Source of the DNA: Planctomyces sp. SH-PL14
GTDB taxonomy: Bacteria; Planctomycetota; Planctomycetia; Planctomycetales; Planctomycetaceae
Length of the DNA: 64,000 nt
Assembly: GCF_001610835.1 (NCBI RefSeq)
Contig: NZ_CP011270.1
Coordinates: 3,676,001 to 3,740,000 of the forward strand
Direction: 5' to 3'
The translations under genes and the position numbers were made by a program. Every line of letters starts with the position of its first letter. Positions within the stretch are counted from its first letter, which is position 1. Of the stretch, positions 9,860 to 18,552 are shown piece after piece. The notes beneath the pieces are model-generated. The model worked only from the letters and a program-made list of their open reading frames with translations. It was not told the origin of the DNA and made no database searches.

Positions 9860-11251
9860 TCAGACTTCGGCGAACGACATTGGCTCGGAGATCGCCGAAT
9901 GAGGAATTCGCTCGCTGTTGAACCGCGTAAAATCAATGTATCTCTTGAACTTCAGATACTCGTAGTAGTCGTTGTCTTGCCGCGCGCGGCGCAACACCTG
10001 CACAGACGACCACAAGCTCTTTTGCCCCCACACATACCGATTAACCTGAATGATTTCAGGGTCCAGAGAATCGAGGTCCTTGTACCCCGCAATGACGCCC
10101 GCGCATGGCAGAAACGGGTACTCAAAGTAGCTGAACTCAATCCCTGCGTTGCTGCTAGCGATCGTTTGCAGGTTCGTCATAGATTCTTTGCGCAGCTTGA
10201 CCATGTCTCGATTTCGCAGTTTGTCAGGAATATCGCTGGTCTTAGTCTGTGCCAAATCAATATCCTGCAACTTCCGCATACTCTCCAGATTGGTCTCCGA
10301 GCAGAAATAAACCTCGACCTTGCTGACCGCCGGCAACTGAAACCCGGACCTGGCCACGGCGAAGTGCCGGCTAAACCGCTCATTAATTGCCCCAATGATC
10401 ACAATTCGCTGGCACGGCACATAGGACTTGTCTGAGAGCAGCTGCCCTAAAGTCTCCTCCATTTGCTTCGGATCACGGATCTCATGGACAACCTTCAGGC
10501 TCGGCTCCTCCTCCAACCCTCCGATAACGAGCGTCTTCCTGACCGGCTGGCCATCAGGGTCAGGGATGGCTACAGTGACCGACAAAACGATATTGCAGAT
10601 TTTCAACTGATAGTCATGCTTGACGGTGTAAATCCCGTCAATCGACGAGACGTTCACTTTGTAATCCGCATCCGCGTTGATCCGCGGCACGCGATCGAGC
10701 CCCTTCTGGACCGTCGGGATTAGCGCACTGAGGCCTCGGCGAGCATTGTAGTCTTTTACCTCCGATGCCAGCTTTTCCAGAATGGACGGTGAGGACAGAT
10801 AGCTCTGATGAAAGTCCATGGAACAGAGAATGTGGCCGTCTGGGCCCCCGATATCCATAATTCGCTGGGCCTGATTAATCGCGTGACCGCAGAAGTTGGA
10901 GTTGCCGTTGATATCTTCGATTACGGTCAATTCCCCGGAATGCAGACCGATTCGCAGCGTCACGCCGCTATGCCTTGCCCACTCGGTGAGATAAAATGAC
11001 AGCAACAACAGAACATGCCCCGTGTCCAGATTGGGCCGTGGAGTCTTTTCCAGACAGACGACCATCCCATCACCCGTGGGCATGGCCGCCACAATCAAGT
11101 CTCGCCCGCGGTGTTCCGACAGTCGCTGCTCCCGAAACTCGGGGACCAGGAATCTGGCGCACCTTTCGTTGATGTCTTGCGAGAGCGCCTGCTGCTCCTT
11201 ATTCGTTTTCTTGGAATAGCTGACGATATCCACAAAGATGATAGCGGCCAT
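9860..11251 (-). CDS. Class III nucleotide cyclase-domain protein with unknown C-terminal domain
   Basis: 463 residues. The N-terminal ~170 residues carry class III adenylate/guanylate cyclase signatures: FVDIVSYSK with the first metal-binding Asp, PTGDGMVV with the second, LRIGLHSGEL, and NFCGHAINQAQRIMD followed by GPDGHILCS. The domain should make a cyclic nucleotide or be a regulatory relative. It has no membrane segment, so it is cytosolic. The C-terminal ~250 residues (KTLVIGGLEEEP ... IVIIGAINERFSRHFAVARSG ... FEYPFLPCAGVIAGY) match nothing I know. Base composition is visibly less GC-rich than the neighbours, suggesting horizontal acquisition. It stands alone, with over 1 kb of gene-poor DNA upstream. 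A signalling or defence role is inference only. Confidence 0.75.
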   Translation of the reverse strand: MAAIIFVDIVSYSKKTNKEQQALSQDINERCARFLVPEFREQRLSEHRGRDLIVAAMPTGDGMVVCLEKTPRPNLDTGHVLLLLSFYLTEWARHSGVTLRIGLHSGELTVIEDINGNSNFCGHAINQAQRIMDIGGPDGHILCSMDFHQSYLSSPSILEKLASEVKDYNARRGLSALIPTVQKGLDRVPRINADADYKVNVSSIDGIYTVKHDYQLKICNIVLSVTVAIPDPDGQPVRKTLVIGGLEEEPSLKVVHEIRDPKQMEETLGQLLSDKSYVPCQRIVIIGAINERFSRHFAVARSGFQLPAVSKVEVYFCSETNLESMRKLQDIDLAQTKTSDIPDKLRNRDMVKLRKESMTNLQTIASSNAGIEFSYFEYPFLPCAGVIAGYKDLDSLDPEIIQVNRYVWGQKSLWSSVQVLRRARQDNDYYEYLKFKRYIDFTRFNSERIPHSAISEPMSFAEV

Positions 11252-12135
11252 TTTTTGAGTGCCTGAATCCCAGGTTGTTTGTTATGGCAGGAGCGGTGGG
11301 CCCGACCCCAAGAGCAGGGGTGAAGTGATTGGGAACCTATTCGCTTAAAGATCCCCTGTCAACCAGACGCGGTTTCCTGGAATGACCGACGTGCGCTGGG
11401 CCAGTGACGACTTGCCGAACAAGGCGAAAACGCCCGACCGCAGGAACAAGGGGAGGCGGGCCAGCTCAGCCCCTCGCTCGACCACGGTCGGGCGCCGGTA
11501 TTCTCGGCTGAGGCTGGCCGCCCGCAAGGGTGCCCAGATTATTAAGAATTCGTGAGATCGTGGACCAGGCCAAACAGAGGACCCGCGAAAGCCGCTCGCC
11601 CAGAATGAAAACGGGAGAAGAACAGCGGGATTCCGCGAGGGCGCTTTCGGTCGATGGGCGGAGCCCTCTCGACCGCCCAAATAAAGAAAGCCCGGAGGAG
11701 AGAAGCCCGCAGCCTCCCCGCCGGGCAATCTGGCCTGCGGTGTTTGACGATCGTCAATCGCCGGCTTCTTCACATGACCTGAAGGGGTCATTCCGGCCGA
11801 TTCGCGCGAGTTTTTTCGACCGCAGGCCCCCATTTGAGGTCCGGGTAATCCCGGATGTCGAAAGTCCGGTTTGGAAACCACTCGCCCGGAAAGAATTTGA
11901 CCGGAATCTGACGTCACGCCGCAGCGGGTGACCTAGGGTTGCGATGGTACGTTTTGACGTCACTCCATTTTCAGTCCATTGAGACGGATATCTCCATCCA
12001 ACCACCCTGTGCGGTGCCCGAGACAGGGGTTAGATGGCTGGGCCGTTTCTCCGTCCGATCGATGGGCCCCGTCCGGTCACGGCACGGGGGACGCCGACGG
12101 CCGGAACCCCATTGCCTGACCAGGGGGAGCCAACC
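11252..12135. other. Gene-poor stretch upstream of cyclase gene
   Basis: Nearly 900 bp with no convincing gene. A frame on the minus strand at 11345-11917 has compositionally poor protein quality and no ribosome-binding site. A GC hairpin-like segment (GCCCGGAGG near 11691 and CCGCCGGGC near 11718) follows an A-rich stretch. The region before 11251 should hold the cyclase promoter. Confidence 0.4.
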
Positions 12136-12342
12136 ATGGTCATCTATCGCGGCGATCTGCCGCACCTGAAGCGCCCGCAAGGGGCGCACACCGAACGGAG
12201 TTTGCCGCCCGTGTCACGGGGGGTGGACTCCGCGGAGGACTGCTCCAACCCAGTCCCGGCCCCGCTCACGCGAAGGCTCCGGGACAAGGCGCCGGAGAAT
12301 GGGACGACGCCGACCAGGCGTCCCACCGGGATGGACCTGTGA
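12136..12342 (+). CDS. Possible small protein (68 aa), uncertain
   Basis: An ATG at 12136 is preceded by a strong ribosome-binding sequence (GGGGGAG, 6 bases upstream) and opens a frame of 68 codons starting MVIYRGDLPHLKRPQG and ending RRPTGMDL. The composition is Arg/Pro/Thr-rich without a hydrophobic core or recognisable domain. It precedes the membrane kinase gene by about 300 bp. It may be a real small protein or a chance frame; only the ribosome-binding site supports it. Confidence 0.3.
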   Translation: MVIYRGDLPHLKRPQGAHTERSLPPVSRGVDSAEDCSNPVPAPLTRRLRDKAPENGTTPTRRPTGMDL

Positions 12343-12640
12343 GAGACCTCGAGCGACCACGCTCCCGCGGGGCCGCGCCTCCGGTTGATCGAACCCCCCG
12401 TTGTCACGCCGGTTCACCCGGCAGCGCTCCGACCGCCTCACGGCCCGCCGGCTGTCGTCGGGGAGCGACGTCCGCCGCCGTCCGTTGAGGATTCGCCAAC
12501 CCAGACCCTCGACGGACTCCGACTCCGGAACCGTTGTGTTCCCGGAGTCCCTCGCACCGCCCCCCGCCCCGTCGCTCAGTCCTGTCTCCGGGGCTGTGAC
12601 GGCGCGATCGCGACCCTGTTGATTTTCAGAGTCACTTTCC
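12343..12640. other. Leader region of the kinase gene
   Basis: About 300 bp of GC-rich DNA between the uncertain small frame and the kinase start. No hairpin with a T-tract, repeat or convincing gene is seen. It presumably contains the promoter of the kinase at 12641. Confidence 0.35.
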
Positions 12641-15049
12641 ATGCCACATGACGCGGATGAAAGCAGCCAGTCGTCAGGACCGGGAGGGAGCGCCCTCCTC
12701 CCGAAGAGCGACTTCACTCAGGAGACCTTCCGCCTGCCGCGGCGGGACTTCGCCGGCCTCGGGTCTGAAGAGTTCAATGAGCTGCTCGAGCTCGGCGCGC
12801 GAGACATGGCCTCCAAGCAGGAGCGGGACTTCATCCTGGCCGCGCTGCTGATCCGCGGGAAGCATCTCGGCGAGCGGGTCCTCCGCAAGGTCCTGAAAGG
12901 GTGGACCCCCTTTGGCGAAATCCCCCTGCGGGACTACCTCCTGAAAAGGGAGGCGGTCTCGGAGGAGATCGTGACGCAGGTCGAACAGGAAGGGCGGGAG
13001 TTCCTCAAGTCCCTCATCGGCCGGGCCTCCTGGTCGACCCTCGGCCCGCCGGCCCGCCGGACATCCGACCTGCTGGAGCGGATCGACCCCTCCGGACGCG
13101 TGGCCAAGCTGCTGGGCTTCTCGCAGATCCGCAAGGGGGTCACCGGCACGGAGGTCCGCAGCTATCGCCAGCAGTTCCGCCTGCTGCGCAAACTCGGACA
13201 GGGGGGACTGGGGACCGTCTGGCTGGCGCTCGACATGAGCCTCAACCGCTACGTCGCGCTCAAGGAGATCCTGGGGAGCGCTTCGAGCCATTCTCCGGCG
13301 GTCGCCCGCTTCCGCCGGGAAGCGGAGATCACGGGGCGGCTCGATCATCCGAGCATCGTCCCGGTGCACGTTCTCGGGGAGAACGATGGGGACGGGCGGC
13401 TGTTCTACGTCATGCGGTTTCTCGGCAACGAGACCCTGGAAGACGCCATCCGCGACTACCACGAGCGGCGGGAAGCGGGGCGGGCCACGCCGCTCGCCTT
13501 CCACCGGCTGCTGAACGCCTTCGTCAGCGCCTGCCAGGCGATCGCCTACGCGCATTCGCGGCACGTGATCCATCGGGACCTGAAACCGCAGAACATCGCC
13601 CTCGACAGCTTCGGCCAAGTGATCATCCTCGACTGGGGCCTCGCCAAGGCGCTCGGAATGCAGGAGCCGATCGCGCTCCTCCACGAGGGGCGGCGGGGAA
13701 CGGCCGACCAGGTCGACATGACGATGGCGGGCCAGGTCATGGGGACCCCGATGTACATGGCCCCCGAACAGGCGGCGGGACGGATCGACGAGATCGACGA
13801 GCAGACGGACGTGTACGGCCTGGGGGCGATCCTGTTCGCCATCCTGACCGGGTACGCGCCGCACGAGCTCAGCCACGACAGCCTGGCGGCGGGGAGCCAG
13901 GTCACGGCGCTGCTCGACGTGATCGTCGAGCGCCCGGCGGTGCCGCCGCGGCAGCTCAACCCCGATGTCCCCTCGGCTCTCAACGCCATCTGCCTCAAGG
14001 CGATGTCGCACGACCGCTACCGGCGGTACGCCTCGGCGGCCGCCCTCTCGGACGATCTGCAGCGGTGGATCGCCGACGAGCCGGTCTCCGCGGTCGAAGA
14101 GTCCCCGGGCAAGCGTCTGCGGCGGTGGATCGAACGGAACCGCCGGCTCTCCCAGCTCGGTTTCCTGGTGCTCGTCGTCCTCTCGCTGCTGGGGGGCATG
14201 TGGGGGATCTCGCAATACCGGGACGCGGTCGCCGCGGCGTACTTCCGCACGGAGCTCCTGGCGGACGATGCCCGTCTGCTCCAGTCGCGGATGACGCACG
14301 AGATGCAGACGCTCGCCGGGAATGCGCGGTTCATGTCGTCGGTCCCCCCCGTCTATGAAGTCTTCAAGGCCCGTGTCGCGCGGGACGCCGCCCTGGAGGC
14401 GGAATGGACCGAACGGCTGCGGCGGACCTACCGCGGCCTGCTGGACGCGAATCCCAGCTACGCCGCCGTCACGTACTGGATCGACAGTCCGGGGGCGAAG
14501 GGGGCACCGATCCGCGTGCTGGTCCCGGCGGCGGAGAACGGTCCGCTCCGCACCGACATCGCGGAGTTCATGGAGCATCATCTTCCGGAGATCGCAGCCC
14601 TCTCCGAGCGGAGCGTCTACATCGGCATGCCGGGGGCCGGGCGGGGCGCCGCGGGCGGTTCGGGGGACCAGGAGCAATTCATCGGCCGCTGCATGCTTGC
14701 GGGGATCGGCGTGTTCGACCCGGCGACCGGCCAGAAGATCGGAGGGGTCGTGATCGAGTGCAGCCTGGAAGGGCTGTTCCGGGACTACCTGGCGGGGGCG
14801 AACCATCAGAACCTGGAGATCCTGCTTGTCGACGGCACCGGCCGCTCGACGATGCAGTTCAACCGCAAGGAGGGTCTGCAGCCGTCACTCGCCTCGCCGC
14901 CGCTCGATCCCGCGATGCTGGCCTTTCTGCGGTCGGACGACGGGGGGGAAACCCAGGTCTTCTCGCCGAAGCTCTCGGCCGCCCGGATCACGTTGAACGC
15001 CGGGGCGTCGAAGAAGGTTCTGGGCCTGCTCCTGCGAGTGCCGGACTGA
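12641..15049 (+). CDS. Membrane Ser/Thr protein kinase with C-terminal sensor region
   Basis: 802 residues. An acidic/helical N-terminal region of about 170 residues precedes a Hanks-type kinase domain: glycine loop GQGGLG at 186-191, catalytic Lys in VALKE (K208), HRDLKPQN at 311-318, DWG replacing DFG at 331-333, and APEQ at 374-377. A single membrane span follows at about 506-524. The last ~280 residues would lie outside the cytoplasm; they contain a helix with VPPVYEVFKARVARD and a core around GVFDPATGQKIGGVVIECS, resembling Cache/PAS-like sensory folds. The product probably phosphorylates Ser/Thr in response to an extracytoplasmic signal. The DWG substitution occurs in active kinases of this lineage. 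No strong ribosome-binding site is seen. Confidence 0.88.
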   Translation: MPHDADESSQSSGPGGSALLPKSDFTQETFRLPRRDFAGLGSEEFNELLELGARDMASKQERDFILAALLIRGKHLGERVLRKVLKGWTPFGEIPLRDYLLKREAVSEEIVTQVEQEGREFLKSLIGRASWSTLGPPARRTSDLLERIDPSGRVAKLLGFSQIRKGVTGTEVRSYRQQFRLLRKLGQGGLGTVWLALDMSLNRYVALKEILGSASSHSPAVARFRREAEITGRLDHPSIVPVHVLGENDGDGRLFYVMRFLGNETLEDAIRDYHERREAGRATPLAFHRLLNAFVSACQAIAYAHSRHVIHRDLKPQNIALDSFGQVIILDWGLAKALGMQEPIALLHEGRRGTADQVDMTMAGQVMGTPMYMAPEQAAGRIDEIDEQTDVYGLGAILFAILTGYAPHELSHDSLAAGSQVTALLDVIVERPAVPPRQLNPDVPSALNAICLKAMSHDRYRRYASAAALSDDLQRWIADEPVSAVEESPGKRLRRWIERNRRLSQLGFLVLVVLSLLGGMWGISQYRDAVAAAYFRTELLADDARLLQSRMTHEMQTLAGNARFMSSVPPVYEVFKARVARDAALEAEWTERLRRTYRGLLDANPSYAAVTYWIDSPGAKGAPIRVLVPAAENGPLRTDIAEFMEHHLPEIAALSERSVYIGMPGAGRGAAGGSGDQEQFIGRCMLAGIGVFDPATGQKIGGVVIECSLEGLFRDYLAGANHQNLEILLVDGTGRSTMQFNRKEGLQPSLASPPLDPAMLAFLRSDDGGETQVFSPKLSAARITLNAGASKKVLGLLLRVPD

Positions 15050-15154
15050 CCGTTCCCTTCAATCCGGCCGCCCTCCCCGGGATTCCGTTCGCGATCCGTT
15101 CCGCGCCGCCGTAGTTCCCGGGATCCCTCTTCCACCGCGGCGGGAGCGGCCGAC

Positions 15155-15856
15155 GTGTTGTCCTTCGTCATTCCAGCCCACAACGAGGAGCAGCACCTGC
15201 CGGCGACGCTCTCCGCCGCGCGGGAAGCGGGGGTACAGTGCGGGGAGCCGTTCGAGATCGTGGTCGTCAGCGACAGTTCGACCGACCGGACGGAGGCCAT
15301 CGCGCGCGAGCACGGGGTGCGAGTGCTCTCGGTGGCTCACCGGCAGATCGCCGCCACGCGGAACAGCGGGGCTCGGGAGGCGCGGGGCGATCTCCTGTTC
15401 TTTGTCGATGCGGACACGCTGCCGAACGCGGCGGCGGTCCGGGCGGGGATCGAGACGCTGCGGGGCGGTGCGGTCGGGGGCGGGTGTATCCCGGTGTTCG
15501 ACGGGGTTCTGCCGTTGTGGGCGCGGCTGATGTATCCCGCGTTTGTCGTGGGGATGCGGACGTTTCGGTTTGTCGGCGGGTGTTTTCTGTTTTGCACGCG
15601 GGAGGCGTTCGAGGCGATCGGCGGGTTTCCCGAGCGTTACTTTGCGGCGGAGGAGGTCGGTTTCATTCGTTCGCTGAAGGGAGTGGGGAAGTTTGTGATT
15701 CCGCGGCCGACGGTGGTGACGTCGGGGCGGAAGTTGCGGGCGCATTCGGGTCGGGAGTTGTTGGCATTGGCGGGGCGGCGTGTGGTTCGGGGCCGGAAGT
15801 TGTTGGAGGGGCGTGAGGGCTTGGCAATCTGGTACGGCCCCCGAACAGAGGATTGA
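15155..15856 (+). CDS. Family 2-type glycosyltransferase
   Basis: 233 residues with a GT-A fold: LSFVIPAHNEEQHLPATL at the N-terminus, IVVVSDSSTDRTEAIA nucleotide-sugar binding, and the metal-binding motif FVDADT near residue 88. The later acceptor-site region includes GGCFLFCTREAFEAIGGFPE followed by AAEEVGF. It likely transfers a sugar from an NDP-sugar to a lipid or polysaccharide acceptor at the cytoplasmic membrane; substrate unknown. The start is GTG at 15155, supported by GGGAG about 9 bases upstream. It lies 105 bp after the kinase gene and may share its transcript. Copy R3 follows. Confidence 0.87.
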   Translation: MLSFVIPAHNEEQHLPATLSAAREAGVQCGEPFEIVVVSDSSTDRTEAIAREHGVRVLSVAHRQIAATRNSGAREARGDLLFFVDADTLPNAAAVRAGIETLRGGAVGGGCIPVFDGVLPLWARLMYPAFVVGMRTFRFVGGCFLFCTREAFEAIGGFPERYFAAEEVGFIRSLKGVGKFVIPRPTVVTSGRKLRAHSGRELLALAGRRVVRGRKLLEGREGLAIWYGPRTED

Positions 15857-15880
15857 GGGAAACAATGAGCACCCCCACAA

Positions 15881-16182
15881 CCGGGTCCAGGGGCACCCTG
15901 GTGGGGGATGCAAGGGGGCCTGTGTTGTTTTCTAGGCCCCCTTGCCCGCCTGAGGCCTGGCCGTCGAGAGATGTCTGAAGGAGATCGTGTCCAAGCGCGG
16001 ACGGCGTGTGGGATGCCCCTCACCTGGAACGCGGTTCCCACAAAGCGGACATCTGTTGTGCACCACGGTTCCTCATGGAAGTGCCTCCGGCGGCAAGGGG
16101 GCCTGTGTTGTTTCTTTGGCCACTTGACCCCGGCTGCCGTGGCACGATGGGATTGAGCTATACAGCCCTGCCGGCAAGGACG
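15881..16182 (+). repeat. R-family intergenic repeat, copy R3
   Basis: A copy between the convergent glycosyltransferase and toroid genes. Its first hairpin is a perfect 10-bp inverted repeat (CAAGGGGGCC and GGCCCCCTTG) around a T-rich loop containing TGTGTTGTTTT; the second hairpin of the copy repeats the same loop. The core is about 20 bp shorter than in other copies, so part of the segment after TGCCCC has been lost. Confidence 0.85.
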
Positions 16183-16195
16183 TTGTTCGAGCAAT

Positions 16196-17332
16196 CTACG
16201 AGGCCCCGCCACCGCCGCGGCTGAGCATCGGAACGACGTTCTCCGGCATCTGCAAAACCATCAGCGCCATCGCCGTCGCATACTCATCCCCGATCTGCAG
16301 ATCCCCCCACCGCCCATCCCCCAGCTGCATCACCAGCAACTCCTCGCGAACAGCCGGAAACCACCGGCCCCACGCTGCAGCCCCCTCCCGCCAGACCACC
16401 TGCGCCTCATAAAACCGGCCGTAATAAAAGTACTCCGCCTGCCGAGGCAACGGCGTCCCCCTCGGCCCCCGCTCCAGATACCGCACTCCCCGACGAACGG
16501 CCGCGCCACCCCCCGCCGCCCCCGCCGCCACCTCCCGACCCGCCTGAGCCAGGGCGACAACAGCCGCCGCCGAACGCGGCCACAGAGACTCCGGCGGATC
16601 CTTCACGCGGTACCGGAACCCGCCATCAGGATTCTGGCACGACATCACGAACCCCACGCCGCGATCAATCACCTCCCGCGGAACCGAGATCCCCGCCCCG
16701 CGCGCCGACAGCAACGCGATCAACTGACACGTCGTGACGGAGACATCGGAGTCATCCGGAAACGGCGTGTACCGCCAGGCCCCCTGCTCATCTTGAGCGG
16801 AAAGAATCAGCTCCACCCCCTTGCGAAGCACCGCAGCCACCCTCGATCCACCCGGCGCCAAACCGGCTCCCTCCTCCGCTCCCAGGACCTGAGACAGGTA
16901 AGCCACGGCAAAGCCGTGCCCATACATCGGCCCGTGCGTCCGGACTTCTTCCTCCACAATGAACCCGCCCGGCTGGGCCCGCGACACGAGATACCCCGTG
17001 CACCGCGTGACGATGTCTGCCCAGCGGCTCCGGACTCCCCCCGCGCACAGAAAGGCGGTCCCGCACAGCGCCGCGACCCCCACGTTGCCGGCATAAGCCC
17101 CGCGATCCCCGAAGGCTCCGTCCGCCGTCTGCCGCCCCGCGAGCCACCGCAGCCCCCGGGCGATCGCCTCGCGAGTCGCCGGCGTGACACCGTGCGGATC
17201 CTCCAGAGCCACCCCCTCTCTCAGGAACGCGTCGCTGAACACCGACGCTCCAAGCCCGATCCGGACCGCCCGGTCAAGCACTCGACGCCGCGTCTCGCGC
17301 TGCGGGTCCTCGCTGGAAGAGTCTGTTGGCAT
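16196..17332 (-). CDS. Toroid-fold (prenyltransferase/squalene-oxidase repeat) protein, third of three
   Basis: 378 residues. The protein has repeated alpha/alpha-toroid signatures typical of terpenoid cyclases and prenyltransferase beta subunits: LRWLAGRQTADGAFGDRG, LILSAQDEQGAWRYTP, FVMSCQNPDGGFRYR and LLVMQLGDGRWGDLQ (the QDGxW/F type). Its N-terminus has an RRR-containing hydrophobic leader (RRRVLDRAVRIGLGASV) that may direct Tat export. I see no DxDD or DDxxD catalytic motif of a terpene cyclase, so it may be a non-catalytic or differently acting relative. It is last in a minus-strand operon, 41 bp after the previous gene, and its 3' end abuts R3. Confidence 0.75.
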   Translation of the reverse strand: MPTDSSSEDPQRETRRRVLDRAVRIGLGASVFSDAFLREGVALEDPHGVTPATREAIARGLRWLAGRQTADGAFGDRGAYAGNVGVAALCGTAFLCAGGVRSRWADIVTRCTGYLVSRAQPGGFIVEEEVRTHGPMYGHGFAVAYLSQVLGAEEGAGLAPGGSRVAAVLRKGVELILSAQDEQGAWRYTPFPDDSDVSVTTCQLIALLSARGAGISVPREVIDRGVGFVMSCQNPDGGFRYRVKDPPESLWPRSAAAVVALAQAGREVAAGAAGGGAAVRRGVRYLERGPRGTPLPRQAEYFYYGRFYEAQVVWREGAAAWGRWFPAVREELLVMQLGDGRWGDLQIGDEYATAMALMVLQMPENVVPMLSRGGGGAS

Positions 17333-17373
17333 GGATGTCGTCCGTGGCTCGGTTCAGGACCGCGTCAAATACG

Positions 17374-18552
17374 TCACTCGGGTTCGCCCCCGCGGGCACT
17401 CAGGCCGCGGCGGAGGGCCAGCACGGCGAAGGCGGTGGCAATCAAGGGATCGTCTTCCCGCATCGTCGGGTCCTGACTAGCCCATGACCCGTCGCGACGT
17501 TGCCGGCGAATCAGTTCCTCCCCCCACAGGCCATACTCGCCATCGGCTTCGGACGTGTCGGCCCGCATCAAGACCAGTGACCTCGCCGCGACCGTGTAGA
17601 ACGCGAGCCCCCTGTCCGCGCCATGCCCGGCGAACGGCGGAACGTCCCGAGCCTCCCTCCGGATGAAGGCGAGCGTCGCCCGTGACTCCCGCGAATCGAC
17701 CGGCTCTCCGCAGGCCCGCCGGGCGAGCCAACCGTCGCACGAGGGGGCAAGATACGGACGGGGAAAGCGATTCCCGTTCGCATCGACGAGATCGCCCCCC
17801 TTGTTGAGCGGCTCGTCGGCCCGCGGCGTGAAGACGAACCCGCCGTCGTAGTGCTGGTCGCCGGAGCGGTGCCGGCAGCGGTTGAGGAACAGCAGCGCCT
17901 CGTCGCGGACCGCCTGATCGAGACTCCCCGCGCGGTCGAGGGCCTGGAGGACCACAGAGGTCAACGACACGTTGGACGGCCCAAACCGCCCGGCGCGGTC
18001 GGCGGAGCGGGAGAGTCCCCAGCCGCCGAAGTCGGTCTCATCCCGCCGCCAGCCGTTCCGCTCCGTCCGCTGATAGGCCTTGAGCCCGTCGGCCAGCCGG
18101 ACGCGAACCGCCTCGTGGTCCCGGTCGGTCGACTCCACCAGGACCAGAAGTGTCAGGGCGGCGGCATAAAGGGGATTGTCCCGCGCTCCATCGGGCGCCA
18201 CGACCAGACCGTCGTCCGCCGGACGGCCCGTCAGGAACTTCACCCCGCGGCAGATCGCGGCGGACTCTGCTCCCCCTTCAGCCGTAGGCGCCGCCGCGAG
18301 AGCCAGCACAACGAGCGCCGTGCAACCCGTCCCGGCCTGCATCGAACCGTAGGTCTCAGAGTGCCAGCCCCCATCATCCGCCTGCCGACCGAGGAGCCAT
18401 TTGGTGCCGCGTCGACAGGAGGCGTTCCAGGCCCCCCGTCGGACCGCCGCAGCGCCGTCGCTCCCAGCGCCGACCAGATCGTCCGCCGCGGCTGCCCCCG
18501 CCGCGCTTCGGGCAATCAACAGCACGACCATCGCCAGGCGCAGCAACGTCAT
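17374..18552 (-). CDS. Secreted toroid-fold protein, second of three
   Basis: 392 residues with a signal peptide (MTLLRLAMVVLLIARSAAGAA). Toroid repeats are visible as TKWLLGRQADDGGWHSETYG, VKFLTGRPADDGLV, and LIRRQRRDGSWASQDP near the C-terminus. The middle contains FGGWGLSRSADRAGRFGPSNVS, a pattern shared with squalene-hopene-cyclase-like proteins of unknown role in planctomycetes. I chose ATG 18552 because it overlaps the upstream stop as ATGA (translational coupling) and is followed directly by the signal peptide; the frame is open to 18741, but those residues are antisense-like. Expected location is the periplasm or outer surface. Confidence 0.75.
   Translation of the reverse strand: MTLLRLAMVVLLIARSAAGAAAADDLVGAGSDGAAAVRRGAWNASCRRGTKWLLGRQADDGGWHSETYGSMQAGTGCTALVVLALAAAPTAEGGAESAAICRGVKFLTGRPADDGLVVAPDGARDNPLYAAALTLLVLVESTDRDHEAVRVRLADGLKAYQRTERNGWRRDETDFGGWGLSRSADRAGRFGPSNVSLTSVVLQALDRAGSLDQAVRDEALLFLNRCRHRSGDQHYDGGFVFTPRADEPLNKGGDLVDANGNRFPRPYLAPSCDGWLARRACGEPVDSRESRATLAFIRREARDVPPFAGHGADRGLAFYTVAARSLVLMRADTSEADGEYGLWGEELIRRQRRDGSWASQDPTMREDDPLIATAFAVLALRRGLSARGGEPE

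Noticed and set aside
11345-11917. Minus-strand frame of about 190 codons in the gene-poor stretch
   Set aside because: Residue composition (Arg/Pro/Ser/Gly) looks like translated non-coding DNA, with no signal or motif.
12674-14806. Long minus-strand open frame across the membrane kinase gene
   Set aside because: The plus strand encodes a full kinase with all motifs; the antisense product is Arg-rich and featureless.
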